Shown: positions 25,023 through 34,017, counted from the stretch's first letter. The stretch: DNA of 64,000 bases from Dehalococcoidia bacterium UBA2991 (GCA_002346645.1 DEAD01000016.1:85456-149455); one strand, 5' to 3'. Numbers and translations are program-made. Notes: a model not told the origin generated them from the sequence alone.

Positions 25023-25613
25023 CTATGGGCCACCTGGAAGGGCTGTAGTCACTCCTGTTATTTGGTCCGTGCCCAGGTGCGAGGTCGAGCCCGCTGCTAC
25101 AAGAATTAGTTGTCCTTCGACTACATTGATTGTGGTAATTGAGGTATTACCGATCTTAACTGGAACTACTCGATCGTCGTCTAGCGCCTTGCCGATGGCC
25201 GCACAAATGGCGATGTAATGAGTCACAACAATGATGTCGGTGCCGTCGTTTCCGAGAGCAATCAGAGTTGAGATGACACGACTGTACCAGGCCTGGAGAG
25301 TTTCACTCTGCTTGCTCCAATGGCCGTCCATAAAAGGCCCAATGATCTTCTTTCGTTCTTTGGGGGAAAGGGAGGGATCGAATACTTCGGCGACCTCATG
25401 CCGGATCTCAGGATCGAGACCAAAGACTTCTGTAAGTGGATTCGCTGTCTCTCGTGTGCGGCGCAAGGGCGAGACGATAAGCCGCGCTGGTGCCAGGTGC
25501 TTCAGAGTCTCTGCAGTTAGCAAGGCCTGCTGATGCCCGAGCGGGGCCAGCCCCGGGTCGAGGTCATCGAGCCCGGCGGAGGCCAAGCCGTGACGGATCA
25601 AATAAAGGGTCAC
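25023..25613 (-). CDS. Histidine phosphatase superfamily protein (SixA/phosphoglycerate-mutase-like)
   Basis: 196 residues from GTG 25613, chosen because it puts the motif LIRHG at residues 5-9 and avoids overlap with the upstream gene. RHG supplies the phospho-acceptor His and Arg, SPLRRTRETANPL the second Arg, and VVTHYIAICAAIG the second His. The segment VEGQLILVAAGSTSHL ends the fold. Substrate unknown (small phosphoesters or phosphoprotein). It starts 8 bases after the CitE-like gene. Confidence 0.82.
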   Translation of the reverse strand: MTLYLIRHGLASAGLDDLDPGLAPLGHQQALLTAETLKHLAPARLIVSPLRRTRETANPLTEVFGLDPEIRHEVAEVFDPSLSPKERKKIIGPFMDGHWSKQSETLQAWYSRVISTLIALGNDGTDIIVVTHYIAICAAIGKALDDDRVVPVKIGNTSITTINVVEGQLILVAAGSTSHLGTDQITGVTTALPGGP

Positions 25614-25620
25614 GCCGCGC

Positions 25621-26619
25621 TTAGGAGACGTTTTCGCTGAAAAACATCTTCTCGACTTCATCCGAGAGCTTGACGTTCATCAGTCGAGCGCGCTGCAGTG
25701 CTTCCCAGTAGTAGCGATAGGTAGCGCGGTCATGCAGGTCTCCCTCGTGCTGGATTGGCCCCCAATCAGCTTCGTAGGCTTTCAACATGATCGCCTCTCC
25801 CAGTGCAACCTCTGGTGCTTCAGGAGCCATGGCACGGGTAATTGGTTCGATCTGGGCAGGGTATATCGACCACTGTCGCATGAAGCCGAACTCTTCTCGG
25901 GCACGTCGAGCATCTCCATAGATCACCTCTTCGTCGCGCAGTTCAAGCGTCACGTTATGCGCTGGTACCACGCCATGTGCCAGTGCTGCTGCTACGACCT
26001 CGCCCTTGGCCCGGCGGATGAGCTGATGGTTGAATTGCCCTGGCGAGCGCATTGCTGCGGCTGGAATAGTCCCGTGATGAGCCGAGACGAAGTCCATTAG
26101 CCCAAAGTCCAAAACTTGGACGTTCGGCAGAGCGGCAAGTGCCCAAGCATCGTGTAAGGCACCATGTGTCTCTACCAGGATGTGAATGGGAATTTCGCGG
26201 TTGATGCCTGCTTTCTGGGTGCGCTCGCGGATGTATTCGATCATTTCGTCGCCCTGGGTCGCATCAGTGCATTTAGGGACGGTGATGTAGGCCACCCGGT
26301 CCGCGGCCTCACCAACCACGATGTCGACGTCCGAGCGCCAGTTGGGGAGGGTGTAATCGTGGATACGGACTCCTGACATGTTGTACTTGTTTTCCGGGCT
26401 GCTCTGCATCCGTGCGGCCATCTGTGCGTGATTCTGTTCCTCGCCGGTAGGAGCGCCGTCCTCAAGGTCCATAGTGATGTCGAAGACGCCACCCATTTCT
26501 TGCTGGAGTTCGAATGCTTTCTGAATGCGCTGTTCCGTCCCTGCAAAATGCTCGCAGGACGGAATCACAGGCATCAAAGGCTCACCTTCGAAAAGGGCTT
26601 CATTCGGATGTCGGGGCAT
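25621..26619 (-). CDS. HpcH/HpaI aldolase / CitE-like lyase
   Basis: 332 residues, ATG with GGGAG upstream. TIM-barrel CoA-ester lyase type: ITMDLEDGAPTGEEQNHA (about 48-65; Asp/Glu of the metal site), VRIHDYTLP (Arg that binds substrate carboxylate), YITVPKCTDATQGDEM, HILVETHGALHDAW (metal Glu) and LDFGLMDFVSAHHG. It resembles malyl/citramalyl-CoA lyases rather than a citrate-lyase beta subunit, since no citrate lyase partners are present. Exact CoA ester unknown. Confidence 0.8.
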   Translation of the reverse strand: MPRHPNEALFEGEPLMPVIPSCEHFAGTEQRIQKAFELQQEMGGVFDITMDLEDGAPTGEEQNHAQMAARMQSSPENKYNMSGVRIHDYTLPNWRSDVDIVVGEAADRVAYITVPKCTDATQGDEMIEYIRERTQKAGINREIPIHILVETHGALHDAWALAALPNVQVLDFGLMDFVSAHHGTIPAAAMRSPGQFNHQLIRRAKGEVVAAALAHGVVPAHNVTLELRDEEVIYGDARRAREEFGFMRQWSIYPAQIEPITRAMAPEAPEVALGEAIMLKAYEADWGPIQHEGDLHDRATYRYYWEALQRARLMNVKLSDEVEKMFFSENVS

Positions 26620-26713
26620 TAAAACGTCTCCCTGATGTTGCTATTGGTAATTACAAAGTGCGCGAGCAAGTATCAGCCTTCAGCTCGCCACGGTCACGCT
26701 CTAGGGTAGTTCT

Positions 26714-26986
26714 CTACTCCCATTCTGTAAGTGCAATGTCGATTGCCTCGTTGATGACTTTTGCAGTTTCTGTTGGCACTGTTTTACCAAGGTCAGCTAG
26801 GCGGGCTCCTATATATAGACGTGCCGACTCCACGCTATACACGTCGTCACTCGTTGCCGCTTCTTTAAGAAGCGCTCGTGAGAAACGAATCGGGTCGTTG
26901 GCAATGGCCTGCCCTGCCTCACTGAGGTCGGTAAACGGCTCTTCCAGCATCCTGCATAGTTGGGTTAAATGTATCTCGTCGGACAC
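26714..26986 (-). CDS. Conserved hypothetical small protein
   Basis: 90 residues from GTG 26986. Almost entirely helical and acidic: EIHLTQLCRMLEEPF, DPIRFSRALLKEAATS, TAKVINEAIDIALTEWE. No motif I recognise. It sits 22 bases before the start side of the zinc-ribbon gene and reads like a real gene by codon pattern. Cytoplasmic. Confidence 0.55.
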   Translation of the reverse strand: MSDEIHLTQLCRMLEEPFTDLSEAGQAIANDPIRFSRALLKEAATSDDVYSVESARLYIGARLADLGKTVPTETAKVINEAIDIALTEWE

Positions 26987-27008
26987 GGGTTTCCCGCCCT
27001 TAAACTGG

Positions 27009-27368
27009 CTATCGAGGGGGGGCTTCCTGCCGGGGCGGGCGAATCTTGTTATAGCAGGTGCTGCAGTAGACGGGACGGTCCCCCCGAGGCTGAAATGGAA
27101 CTTCAGTCATCTGGCCGCAGTCGGCGCAGGCGGCAGGGTGCATTTGGCGGGGAGTCTTTCCCCCAAAGCTGGCGAAGTTCCCATAGCGTACGTATCCGTC
27201 CATCTCCTCCAGTGAGCTACGGTTCGAACGTCTTGACTGGCGGCATGAAGGACAACGCGAGGGCTCGTTCATCAGCCCTTTGTTCGCGTAGAACTCTTGT
27301 TCACCGGCGGTGAATGTGAAACTGGTGCTGCAATCGCGGCAGACGATTTGCTTATCGGCGTAGGCCAA
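27009..27368 (-). CDS. Zinc-ribbon protein (CxxC/CxxCxxC type)
   Basis: 119 residues. First ribbon: KQIVCRDCSTSFTFTAGEQEFY, then PSRCPSCRQSRR, the zinc-ribbon type found in Chloroflexota and related phyla. Second: AACADCGQMTEVPFQPRGDRPVYC followed by STCYNKI. Each half has two CxxC pairs, so two zinc ions are expected. A basic linker (RQSRRSNRSS) may bind nucleic acid. Function unknown. Confidence 0.78.
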   Translation of the reverse strand: MAYADKQIVCRDCSTSFTFTAGEQEFYANKGLMNEPSRCPSCRQSRRSNRSSLEEMDGYVRYGNFASFGGKTPRQMHPAACADCGQMTEVPFQPRGDRPVYCSTCYNKIRPPRQEAPPR

Positions 27369-27439
27369 GGGCTCAAGGCTCCTTATCTCTGGGTCTCTGA
27401 TCAGTGTACCAGTCGCTTAGTTTGCAGCCGCCTTTTCTC

Positions 27440-28375
27440 CTACGCCACCAGTGATACCACTTCCGCGATTTCTTCCGGTGTGAGTTTCCATTCGACTGCG
27501 GATACATTCGCCTGGAGTTGCTCCGGCTTTGTCGCACCCGAAATGACGCTGGCCACGTGTGGTTGGGAAGCTAGCCATCCGATGGCAAGCTCGAGCACCG
27601 TGTGGCCGCGATCCCCCGCCCATGCTTCCAGCCGCTCAAGGGTCAAGAAGTTTTTTTCGGTCAGGATGCCACCGGCGCGGTCGCCCCAGGCGGCAAGCCG
27701 CGTACCTTCAGCTGTTTCCTCGCCGGGGCGGTACTTACCAGTAAGGAAACCACTTGCGAGAGGGAAGTAGGGCAGGATGCCGAGTCCGTAGCGATTTGCT
27801 GCTGGCACAACCTCTGTCTCGACGCTTCGCTCGATTAGGTTGTAATGATTTTGTGCTGAGATCATCTTTGTGAGGTGGTGCTTGTCTGCCGTCCAGTGTG
27901 CCTCACTTATTTGCCACCCCTTGAAATTCGAGTTGCCGAGGTAGCGCACTTTTCCAGCTCGTACCAGGTCATCAAGTGCCTGGAGGGTTTCTTCGATTGG
28001 GGTGTGTGTGTCAGGGATATGCATCTGGTAGAGGTCAATGTAGTCCGTACCCAAGCGGCGCAGGCTTGCTTCGCAGGCCTCTGTAATCCAGTGCCGTGAG
28101 CCACCTTGACGCATGGGGCCGTCGCCCATGGGAATGGCGAACTTCGTTGCGATTAAGACCTCGTGGCGGCGTCCTGCTAGTGCTCGCCCCAACATTTCCT
28201 CTGAGGCACCCTGGCCATAAACGTCGGCAGTGTCGAAGAGGGTCACCCCCGCGTCGAGGGCTGCGTTAGTTACCCGTTCCGCAGCTTCATAGTCGATGCG
28301 CATACCGAAGTTGTTACAACCTAGTCCCGCTACGGAGACATGCAGTCCCGATTGTCCAAGGCGCCGGTATTCCAT
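27440..28375 (-). CDS. Aldo/keto reductase
   Basis: 311 residues. MEYRRLGQSGLHVSVAGLGCNNFG start, DTADVYGQGASEEMLGRAL (catalytic Asp and Tyr), VLIATKFAIPMG (catalytic Lys), YIDLYQMHIPD (catalytic His), and NADPH-binding C-terminal ASVISGATKPEQLQANV. Full length; NADPH-dependent reduction of a carbonyl compound, substrate unknown. The 173 bases upstream (28376-28548) hold nothing recognisable. Confidence 0.88.
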   Translation of the reverse strand: MEYRRLGQSGLHVSVAGLGCNNFGMRIDYEAAERVTNAALDAGVTLFDTADVYGQGASEEMLGRALAGRRHEVLIATKFAIPMGDGPMRQGGSRHWITEACEASLRRLGTDYIDLYQMHIPDTHTPIEETLQALDDLVRAGKVRYLGNSNFKGWQISEAHWTADKHHLTKMISAQNHYNLIERSVETEVVPAANRYGLGILPYFPLASGFLTGKYRPGEETAEGTRLAAWGDRAGGILTEKNFLTLERLEAWAGDRGHTVLELAIGWLASQPHVASVISGATKPEQLQANVSAVEWKLTPEEIAEVVSLVA

Positions 28376-28548
28376 TAGTTGCCTCCTGCCTAGTCTTGCC
28401 CGGTGGGTACCCGAGTATAGGCTGCGCGTTGGTCATGCGGGTGGGGTTAGGCTTAGAGGAGTTCTTTTAGGGCATAGAGTAAGGTCATGGGATTGGTCAA
28501 TGAAACCAGTCGTTTCTCCAATAGCTTTTGTTGTGGCTGAGCGAAGTT

Positions 28549-28896
28549 CTATCCGGTGAAACGCACTATTGGAGTTGTCTTCCCCCAAAGGTCTTCTAGT
28601 CGGTAGTAGTCTCGCTTCTCCGGAGAAAATACGTGAACTATCACGTCGCCAAAGTCGATCAAAACCCAGCCGCTTTCTCTGTGGCCTTCCTCGTGGCGTG
28701 GGGGAATTCCAGCTTCCTTGAGTTCATGCCCAAGGCGCTCCACGATTGCGCTGAATTGCAGTGGAGAGTGTGCTGTTGCCAAGACAAAATAGTCTGCGAA
28801 GCTCGAAGCCTTACCAATGTCGAGGAGCGCGATGTCCTCAGCCTGGAGCTCAGAGAGAAGATCTATGATCCTGTGGGCAAGGGGCTCGGGTTCCAG
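28549..28896 (-). CDS. rsfS: Ribosomal silencing factor RsfS
   Basis: About 115 residues. Family core is clear: DIALLDIGKASSFADYFVLATAHS and GWVLIDFGDVIVHVFSPEKRDYYRLEDLWG. It binds L14 and blocks subunit joining under starvation. Odd: the frame has no ATG/GTG/TTG that gives a full N-terminus; the first normal start (TTG 28782) would cut 38 residues from the fold. The matching N-terminus (LEPEPLAHRIIDLLSEL) begins at a CTG codon (28896) with GGAG about 10 bases upstream, so a CTG start is proposed. A sequencing error is the alternative. Confidence 0.75.
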   Translation of the reverse strand: MEPEPLAHRIIDLLSELQAEDIALLDIGKASSFADYFVLATAHSPLQFSAIVERLGHELKEAGIPPRHEEGHRESGWVLIDFGDVIVHVFSPEKRDYYRLEDLWGKTTPIVRFTG

Positions 28897-28946
28897 AGCG
28901 CCAGCTCCACTCCGCCTGCTGCGGAGATAAGGATGGTAGCACAGAG

Positions 28947-30035
28947 ATGAATGCGCCTCGGGTTGTTTGTGCCATGTCTGGCGGCGTGGATAGCTCTGCT
29001 GCCGCCGCTATCCTGGTGGATAAGGGTTATGACGTTGTGGGTGTGACCATGCGTCTATGGACTGAGGAGCGCCCAGGCGAGCTGCGTGGCCACCAGCAGT
29101 GCTGCAGTGTTGAGGACATCGACGATGCTCGGCGTGTCGCTGGCCAGCTTGGCATCCGACACTACGTCCTCAACCTGGAAGAAGCGTTCCGCCAGCATGT
29201 GGTTGACCCTTTCGTATCTGAGTATGTGGCTGGCCGTACTCCAAACCCTTGTGCCCGATGCAATGAGCACATTAAGTACCGGGCCTTGCTTGATCGGCTA
29301 CCCGCTTTCAATGCTGATCTCTTGGCAACCGGACATTACGCTCGCGTGGACTATGGCGAGAAAGGCCGTCCACACCGTCTCCTCAAGGGTGTCGATGACA
29401 GTAAAGATCAGTCATACGTTCTTTACATGCTTGGGCAGGAACAGATAGAGAAGTTGCTACTGCCCGTGGGTAATTTGCACAAGGGCGAAGTCCGTGAGGT
29501 CGCCCGGCAAGCTGGCCTTGATGTTGCGGAAAAGCCCGATAGTGTCGACATCTGCTTTGTGCCGGGGAACGATTACCGGGCCTTCGTTTCCGATCGGATT
29601 GAATCCCGCCCCGGTGAGATCCGTGATGCTAACGGCGTTGTGCTTTCGGATCACGAAGGTGTCATTGGCTTTACTGTTGGCCAGCGCAAAGGTCTCGGTT
29701 TCGCTCTTGGTGAGCCCCAGTATGTAACTTCCATTGACGCTTCTGCGAATGTCGTCGTAGTGGGCGATGAGGTTGACCTATATGCCGATCATGCGGAAAT
29801 AGAGGCGCTATCGTGGGTGGCCGGTGTCCCTGCTTTGCCTGGTGAGCCTATCGAAGCGAAGGCCCGGTATAAGGCGGAAGCAGCTCCCGCCACCTTGGTT
29901 GGAATTGATAGTGATCTTGCCACTATCCGTTTTGAGAGCCGACAACGCGCTCTTACCCCTGGCCAGGCGGTGACTTTCTATCGGGGTGAGGAGGTTCTTG
30001 GAGGTGGCACTATCGCCCGGGCCTGGCGGAGTTAG
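28947..30035 (+). CDS. mnmA: tRNA-specific 2-thiouridylase MnmA
   Basis: 362 residues. PP-loop SGGVDSSAAAAIL (about 10-22), catalytic Cys in TPNPCARCNEHIKY (about 98-111), DLLATGHYARVD, DQSYVLYMLGQ, persulfide Cys in PDSVDICFV (about 200), and a C-terminal beta-barrel ending GQAVTFYRGEEVLGGGTI. It thiolates U34 of tRNA-Lys, Glu and Gln. Divergent from rsfS with a 50-base gap. Confidence 0.95.
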   Translation: MNAPRVVCAMSGGVDSSAAAAILVDKGYDVVGVTMRLWTEERPGELRGHQQCCSVEDIDDARRVAGQLGIRHYVLNLEEAFRQHVVDPFVSEYVAGRTPNPCARCNEHIKYRALLDRLPAFNADLLATGHYARVDYGEKGRPHRLLKGVDDSKDQSYVLYMLGQEQIEKLLLPVGNLHKGEVREVARQAGLDVAEKPDSVDICFVPGNDYRAFVSDRIESRPGEIRDANGVVLSDHEGVIGFTVGQRKGLGFALGEPQYVTSIDASANVVVVGDEVDLYADHAEIEALSWVAGVPALPGEPIEAKARYKAEAAPATLVGIDSDLATIRFESRQRALTPGQAVTFYRGEEVLGGGTIARAWRS

Positions 30036-30082
30036 GGGCGATTAGCTCAAACAAGTCGACGCACTTGACTTCATGCTGCTAC

Positions 30083-30168
30083 CCTCAGCCTGCTTGGGTA
30101 ACTGGCGAATGTGCGGAGTACCGCGGGGGAGCCTGAGTAGTTTCAGTAATGGCCGTTCGCCTGGGCCG
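30083..30168 (+). ncRNA. ZTP (pfl) riboswitch
   Basis: Conserved elements in order: CTCAG..., GGGTAACTGGCGAATG, GCGGAGTACCGCGGGGGAGCC, CTGAG closing the first stem, then GGCCGTTCGCCTGGGC. These match the pfl consensus (ACTGGCGAA, CCGGGGAGC, CGCCTGGGC). It senses ZTP/ZMP and controls the downstream purH, whose product uses ZMP (AICAR). The last conserved bases overlap the 5' arm of a terminator, a typical switch. Confidence 0.88.
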
Positions 30169-30193
30169 GTCCGTTCGTACGGACGGGCCTTTT
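30164..30193 (+). terminator. Riboswitch-controlled terminator before purH
   Basis: GGCCGGTCCGT (30164-30174), loop TCGT, ACGGACGGGCC (30179-30189), then TTTT: an 11-bp stem with one mismatch. It shares bases with the ZTP aptamer 3' end, so ligand binding should prevent its formation. Confidence 0.85.
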
Positions 30194-30224
30194 GCTTCTT
30201 TGGATAGAAGCCTGGAGGTGGGGA

Positions 30225-31790
30225 GTGCGCGCTCTTCTCGGCGTTTACGACAAGACTGGCATTGAGGACTTTGCTCGAGGGTTACACGAACTTGGCTGGG
30301 AGCTTGTTTCTACAGGTGGGACCCGGAGGGCGATTGAGGCTGCAGGAGTGCCTGTTACCGGTATCGAAGAGGTTACCGGTTTCCCGGAGATGCTTGATGG
30401 CCGTGTGAAGACCCTCCACCCTGCTGTACATGCAGGTATCCTCTCCCGCCGTGATCAGCCCGAGCATGGTGATTCGCTGGAAAGACATGGCTTCAAAACC
30501 ATAGATCTAGTCGCTTGCAACCTCTATCCATTCCGTTCTGTCGTTACGCAGGAAGGTGGTGCCTCTTTTGCAGAGGGAATTGAGAACATAGATATCGGTG
30601 GGCCGACCATGCTTCGCGCTGCAGCTAAGAACCACGCTGATGTGGTCGTCCTTTCTAGTCCTAGTGACTACGGCTCTACCCTAGAAGCACTTGGTGGAGG
30701 GGGATTGGATTCTGCTGCCCGTCGCCATCTTGCTTGGAAGGCATTCCAGCATGTGGCCAGTTACGACAGTGCTGTTGCGGAGTGGCTCTGGGATGGGGGT
30801 GACTGGCCGCCATCAATAAGTGTCTCGCTCGAGCGCGTCGCCGGCCTGCGTTATGGGGAAAACCCACACCAGGGTGCTGCATTCTATCGAGACGATTCCC
30901 TTGGAGAGAACAGACTGGGGGGTATTGCTACGGCTCTTCAGCACCATGGCAAAGAACTTTCCTACAACAACTATCTAGACGCTGATGCTGCGTGGAATGC
31001 GGTTAACGACTTCCCTGAACCTGCGTGTGTAATTGTTAAGCACACCAATCCCTGTGGTGCGGCGTCGCGTGACAACCTTCAAGAGGCCTATCGTCTGGCC
31101 GTCCTAGGAGACCCAGTGAGTGCCTTTGGGGGAATCGTCGCTTTCAACCGTCCGCTCGATGAAACCTTAGCCCAGGAATTGCGTGAGTTTCGGAATCCAA
31201 CTGATGGTTCAACGCGCATGTTCTACGAGATAGTAATAGCACCTGAGTACACTGAAGAAAGTCTGCGTGTGCTCAAAGGGAAGTCAAAGGATTTGCGGAT
31301 CCTAGAGGCCCATCCTCGGATACCAGGTGGGCGCTCCCTTCGACAGGTTGGGGGTGGTTGGCTATTGCAAAATTCGGATGAGATCGCACCGGAGGAAATC
31401 GACTATCAGGTCGTTTCGAAGACGCAGCCCACCGAGGCGCAACTTAACGATCTGCGCTTCGCTTGGCGGTGCGTGAAGCACATCAAGAGTAATGCCATCA
31501 CCCTTGCAAAAGACGGACGGCTTTTGGGAATGGGCAGTGGCCAGCCCAACCGGGTTAAAAGCGTTGAAATTGCTATGGAGAAAGCAGGCGATGAGCTTCG
31601 GGGGGCAGCCCTCGCTAGTGATGCCTTCTTCCCCTTCTCTTGGAATGATGCAGTGGAACGCGCCTGTCAGGCTGGGGTTGCTGCTATTGCCCATCCTGGC
31701 GGGAGCCGGCGTGATCAGGATTGCATTGATTGTTGCGATAAGTACGGGGTTGCCCTTGTCTTCACGGGCACGCGTCACTTTCGACACTAG
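30225..31790 (+). CDS. purH: Bifunctional AICAR transformylase/IMP cyclohydrolase
   Basis: 521 residues from GTG 30225 (GGAGGTGGGGAG upstream; a TTG at 30192 lies too close to the terminator). IMP cyclohydrolase domain (1-about 195): LGVYDKTGIEDFARGL, VSTGGTRRAIEAAG, TGFPEMLDGRVKTLHPAVHAGIL. AICAR transformylase domain: LRYGENPHQGAAFY, KELSYNNYLDADAAWN, CVIVKHTNPCGAAS (catalytic Lys-His), VKHIKSNAITLAKDG, AVERACQAGVAAIAHPGGS. Last two steps of purine synthesis. Confidence 0.95.
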   Translation: MRALLGVYDKTGIEDFARGLHELGWELVSTGGTRRAIEAAGVPVTGIEEVTGFPEMLDGRVKTLHPAVHAGILSRRDQPEHGDSLERHGFKTIDLVACNLYPFRSVVTQEGGASFAEGIENIDIGGPTMLRAAAKNHADVVVLSSPSDYGSTLEALGGGGLDSAARRHLAWKAFQHVASYDSAVAEWLWDGGDWPPSISVSLERVAGLRYGENPHQGAAFYRDDSLGENRLGGIATALQHHGKELSYNNYLDADAAWNAVNDFPEPACVIVKHTNPCGAASRDNLQEAYRLAVLGDPVSAFGGIVAFNRPLDETLAQELREFRNPTDGSTRMFYEIVIAPEYTEESLRVLKGKSKDLRILEAHPRIPGGRSLRQVGGGWLLQNSDEIAPEEIDYQVVSKTQPTEAQLNDLRFAWRCVKHIKSNAITLAKDGRLLGMGSGQPNRVKSVEIAMEKAGDELRGAALASDAFFPFSWNDAVERACQAGVAAIAHPGGSRRDQDCIDCCDKYGVALVFTGTRHFRH

Positions 31791-31804
31791 GTAGGTGGGT
31801 TGAC

Positions 31805-31894
31805 TGGCGGAGAGGGTGGGATTCGAACCCACGAGGGGCTTGCACCCCTACACGATTTCCAGTCGTGCCTGTTCAGCCACTCCAGCACCTCTCC
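31805..31894 (-). tRNA. tRNA-Ser(GGA)
   Basis: Minus strand: acceptor GGAGAGG/CCTCTCC, anticodon arm ACGACTGGAAATCGT with anticodon GGA, a long variable arm (GGGGTGCAAGCCCC), T arm GTGGGTTCGAATCCCAC, discriminator G and encoded CCA. The long variable arm confirms Ser. Confidence 0.95.
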
Positions 31895-31951
31895 GCGAGG
31901 TTTCTGGGCTAGCGTAGCAAGGGTTAGCGACTTGGGCTTGTGGGGCTACTG

Positions 31952-32146
31952 CTAACGCTCTTGGCGTCGTCCCTTTGTAAGTTCATGGTAGCGAGCCCAT
32001 AGTTGCTCTTCTTTTTGCTGTGCTTCCTTCCGGGCGATGTTGATTGCCTTGCGCGCGGCCGAGCGGAGTTCTTCCAGGATCTCATCGGGAGTGGGGTTGT
32101 TTTCATCCCCAATGACGGGTTCATCCAGTGATTCCTCTGGGCTCAA
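31952..32146 (-). CDS. Small acidic/helical hypothetical protein
   Basis: 64 residues from TTG 32146, which overlaps the stop of the upstream membrane protein (TTGA), implying translational coupling. Acidic N-terminus, then a long charged helix (DEILEELRSAARKAINIARKEAQQKEEQLWARYHEL) likely to form a coiled coil. No family recognised; likely a partner of the membrane protein. Confidence 0.5.
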   Translation of the reverse strand: MSPEESLDEPVIGDENNPTPDEILEELRSAARKAINIARKEAQQKEEQLWARYHELTKGRRQER

Positions 32147-32616
32147 GAATCGCTCCGAAACCGGCCACTTAGTGATCCGAGCGCATCCAATCCTTTTCGC
32201 ATACCGCTAACGACGGAGTACAAACGGATGATTGGGGTCACCGCAGACTCGCCTACGAACTCGGCTGTTCCTCGTACTTCGTCCACGAGGTTGCGGGTTG
32301 AGTCCAGGAGTGGGACTACGTTTTGGTTCACAGCACGTCTAACTATCAAGGCAATTCCGATCAGTACTGCGAGTAAAGTGCAGGCGAGGATCCCGGCCAG
32401 TCCAATTAGTAGGGCCATAGCTACTACGGCAATATCACGCCATTCACTCCAGCTGTCAGGAGCGGACCAGGCGTCGGGCTCAGCCCCATTGGGAAAGATA
32501 TTCCCGCCGAAGTATCCATCCACCAGCCAGCTCACGATTAGGTAGACCACCACAATCAAAATGGCCGCAAGGACTACCGTCAGCAAGAAGCGCACTGCGC
32601 TGTTCATGACAGTCAT
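32143..32616 (-). CDS. Two-helix membrane protein, YtxH-like
   Basis: 157 residues. Membrane helices at about 8-32 (FLLTVVLAAILIVVVYLIVSWLV) and 63-93 (IAVVAMALLIGLAGILACTLLAVLIGIALIV), then an amphipathic helix of the type NQNVVPLLDSTRNLVDEVRGTAEFVGESAVTPIIRLYS, as in DUF948/YtxH-like proteins. Function unknown. Confidence 0.6.
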   Translation of the reverse strand: MTVMNSAVRFLLTVVLAAILIVVVYLIVSWLVDGYFGGNIFPNGAEPDAWSAPDSWSEWRDIAVVAMALLIGLAGILACTLLAVLIGIALIVRRAVNQNVVPLLDSTRNLVDEVRGTAEFVGESAVTPIIRLYSVVSGMRKGLDALGSLSGRFRSDS

Positions 32617-32664
32617 GATAGAGGCATCGCCGCTGAAGCGCGTCTGGAATCTTCGCTGCCTACC

Positions 32665-34017
32665 CTACCTGGGCGAAAGCTCGAATATCTCTAGCATGTT
32701 GGCTATGGCCTCGAAAGTGGTCGCGTGCCCTAGTAGCGAATCAACATAGTTGAGGTCGATTGCACTCCCCAGGCTCATACCTATGGCCTGGGCGAGTGTA
32801 TCTAGGTACTCCTGCGCGACTGGTTCGACGGGGGCACTAGAGTTCGTTTCACCAAAGTAGGAAGACGCGATCAGGTCTGCAAAGGAACGGTGCATAACGC
32901 CTGACTCCGGGAGTACTTCACGGCCATGGGGACTGGGCAGAATCCCAAGTGCTTCTGGAGTTTTCCGTCCGCTGTTAAGCATTGCCAAGGCTTCGATATT
33001 GAAGTTGCGGGCTAGGGGGGAGGTGTCAAACGCCAGCTCTGGTTTTGAAAGAAGCAGGTGTATGTATAGGAACACGTCGATAGCGCTGGCAACGATTTCT
33101 TCTTCTAGGCTATCGACTTGGTCACAATGAATTGCCTCGTGAGCGACTAGAGGTATGAGCAGTTCGAAAGGGGCTGCTTCAAGATCTGGGCGGATGGAGA
33201 GGATTCGGCGACCATTGTCATCGTAGGTCACACGGGCGATCAGTTCGGCTTCGCCGGGTGGTTTCTGGAATCCAATGAAGGCTGCTCGTGTCCCTGTGCA
33301 GTTTTCTGGACTCAGGAGCGAGCGAACCGCTGCGTCCGCGAAGGTTCCTGCTAGAGCTGCTAGAGCTGCCCGCAACTTTGGAGCCGGCACAATCTCTTCC
33401 GCCATGCCGTCGTATAAAGCAAGTACTGTCTCCCTTACGGTTACTGAGGCTTGACGGTCCTCGAGGTGGTCTTGCAGTTCGGCTCTTACTACGTTGGAAT
33501 CACGATCAACCGCGGTGGGTTCCTCAACCTGGCGAGGTGCTACCACTGAGAGGTCATCAAAGCCGAAGACCCCTCCGGCAAGTACTACCCCAAGCTCGGT
33601 GAACTCGCTCGAAATTGTGATAGTCAGCTCCTCGTCCGATCCTGAGAGGGCTTTAGCCATCACTTGCAGGGTCGAACCATTGGCAATGAGGCTTCCGACC
33701 GTTATCTCAATGGTTTGGGAGCTCACCACTTCTATGTTTTCAATCGGCATTTCCCCAAGTGAGTGACCGGTAAGTGGTGAATCTTCCGGCAGCTTTAGCT
33801 GGAAGGCAGTATTCAGTGCCCGCAACGTAACCGGTTTGAATTCCCGATTGAAATGAATGTGTACCACTGAGCGAGCTAGTGGTAGGTCGTTTTCGTATAG
33901 ACGCTCTGCATTGGCCTGTAGGGGACGAATGGGTGTCGGCGGTGGATTGTTACTGTTGCAAGAAACCGTTAGCACAACAGTGAGTGCCAGGATTCCGCCC
34001 ACTAGGACTCGATTCAT
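32665..34017 (-). CDS. Lipoprotein with HExxH motif (putative metallopeptidase)
   Basis: 450 residues from ATG 34017. The longer frame to 34215 has no sensible N-terminus; ATG 34032 is the alternative. Signal VLVGGILALTVVLTVSC is a type II signal with lipobox LTVS-C (Cys about 20), so it is membrane-anchored outside. It has a beta-rich first half and LVAHEAIHCDQVDSLEEEI near residue 312-330, an HExxH zinc-binding signature. The second half (FADLIASSYFGETNS) lacks other recognised motifs. It may be an inactive or specialised peptidase. Divergent from the DUF402 gene. Confidence 0.65.
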   Translation of the reverse strand: MNRVLVGGILALTVVLTVSCNSNNPPPTPIRPLQANAERLYENDLPLARSVVHIHFNREFKPVTLRALNTAFQLKLPEDSPLTGHSLGEMPIENIEVVSSQTIEITVGSLIANGSTLQVMAKALSGSDEELTITISSEFTELGVVLAGGVFGFDDLSVVAPRQVEEPTAVDRDSNVVRAELQDHLEDRQASVTVRETVLALYDGMAEEIVPAPKLRAALAALAGTFADAAVRSLLSPENCTGTRAAFIGFQKPPGEAELIARVTYDDNGRRILSIRPDLEAAPFELLIPLVAHEAIHCDQVDSLEEEIVASAIDVFLYIHLLLSKPELAFDTSPLARNFNIEALAMLNSGRKTPEALGILPSPHGREVLPESGVMHRSFADLIASSYFGETNSSAPVEPVAQEYLDTLAQAIGMSLGSAIDLNYVDSLLGHATTFEAIANMLEIFELSPR

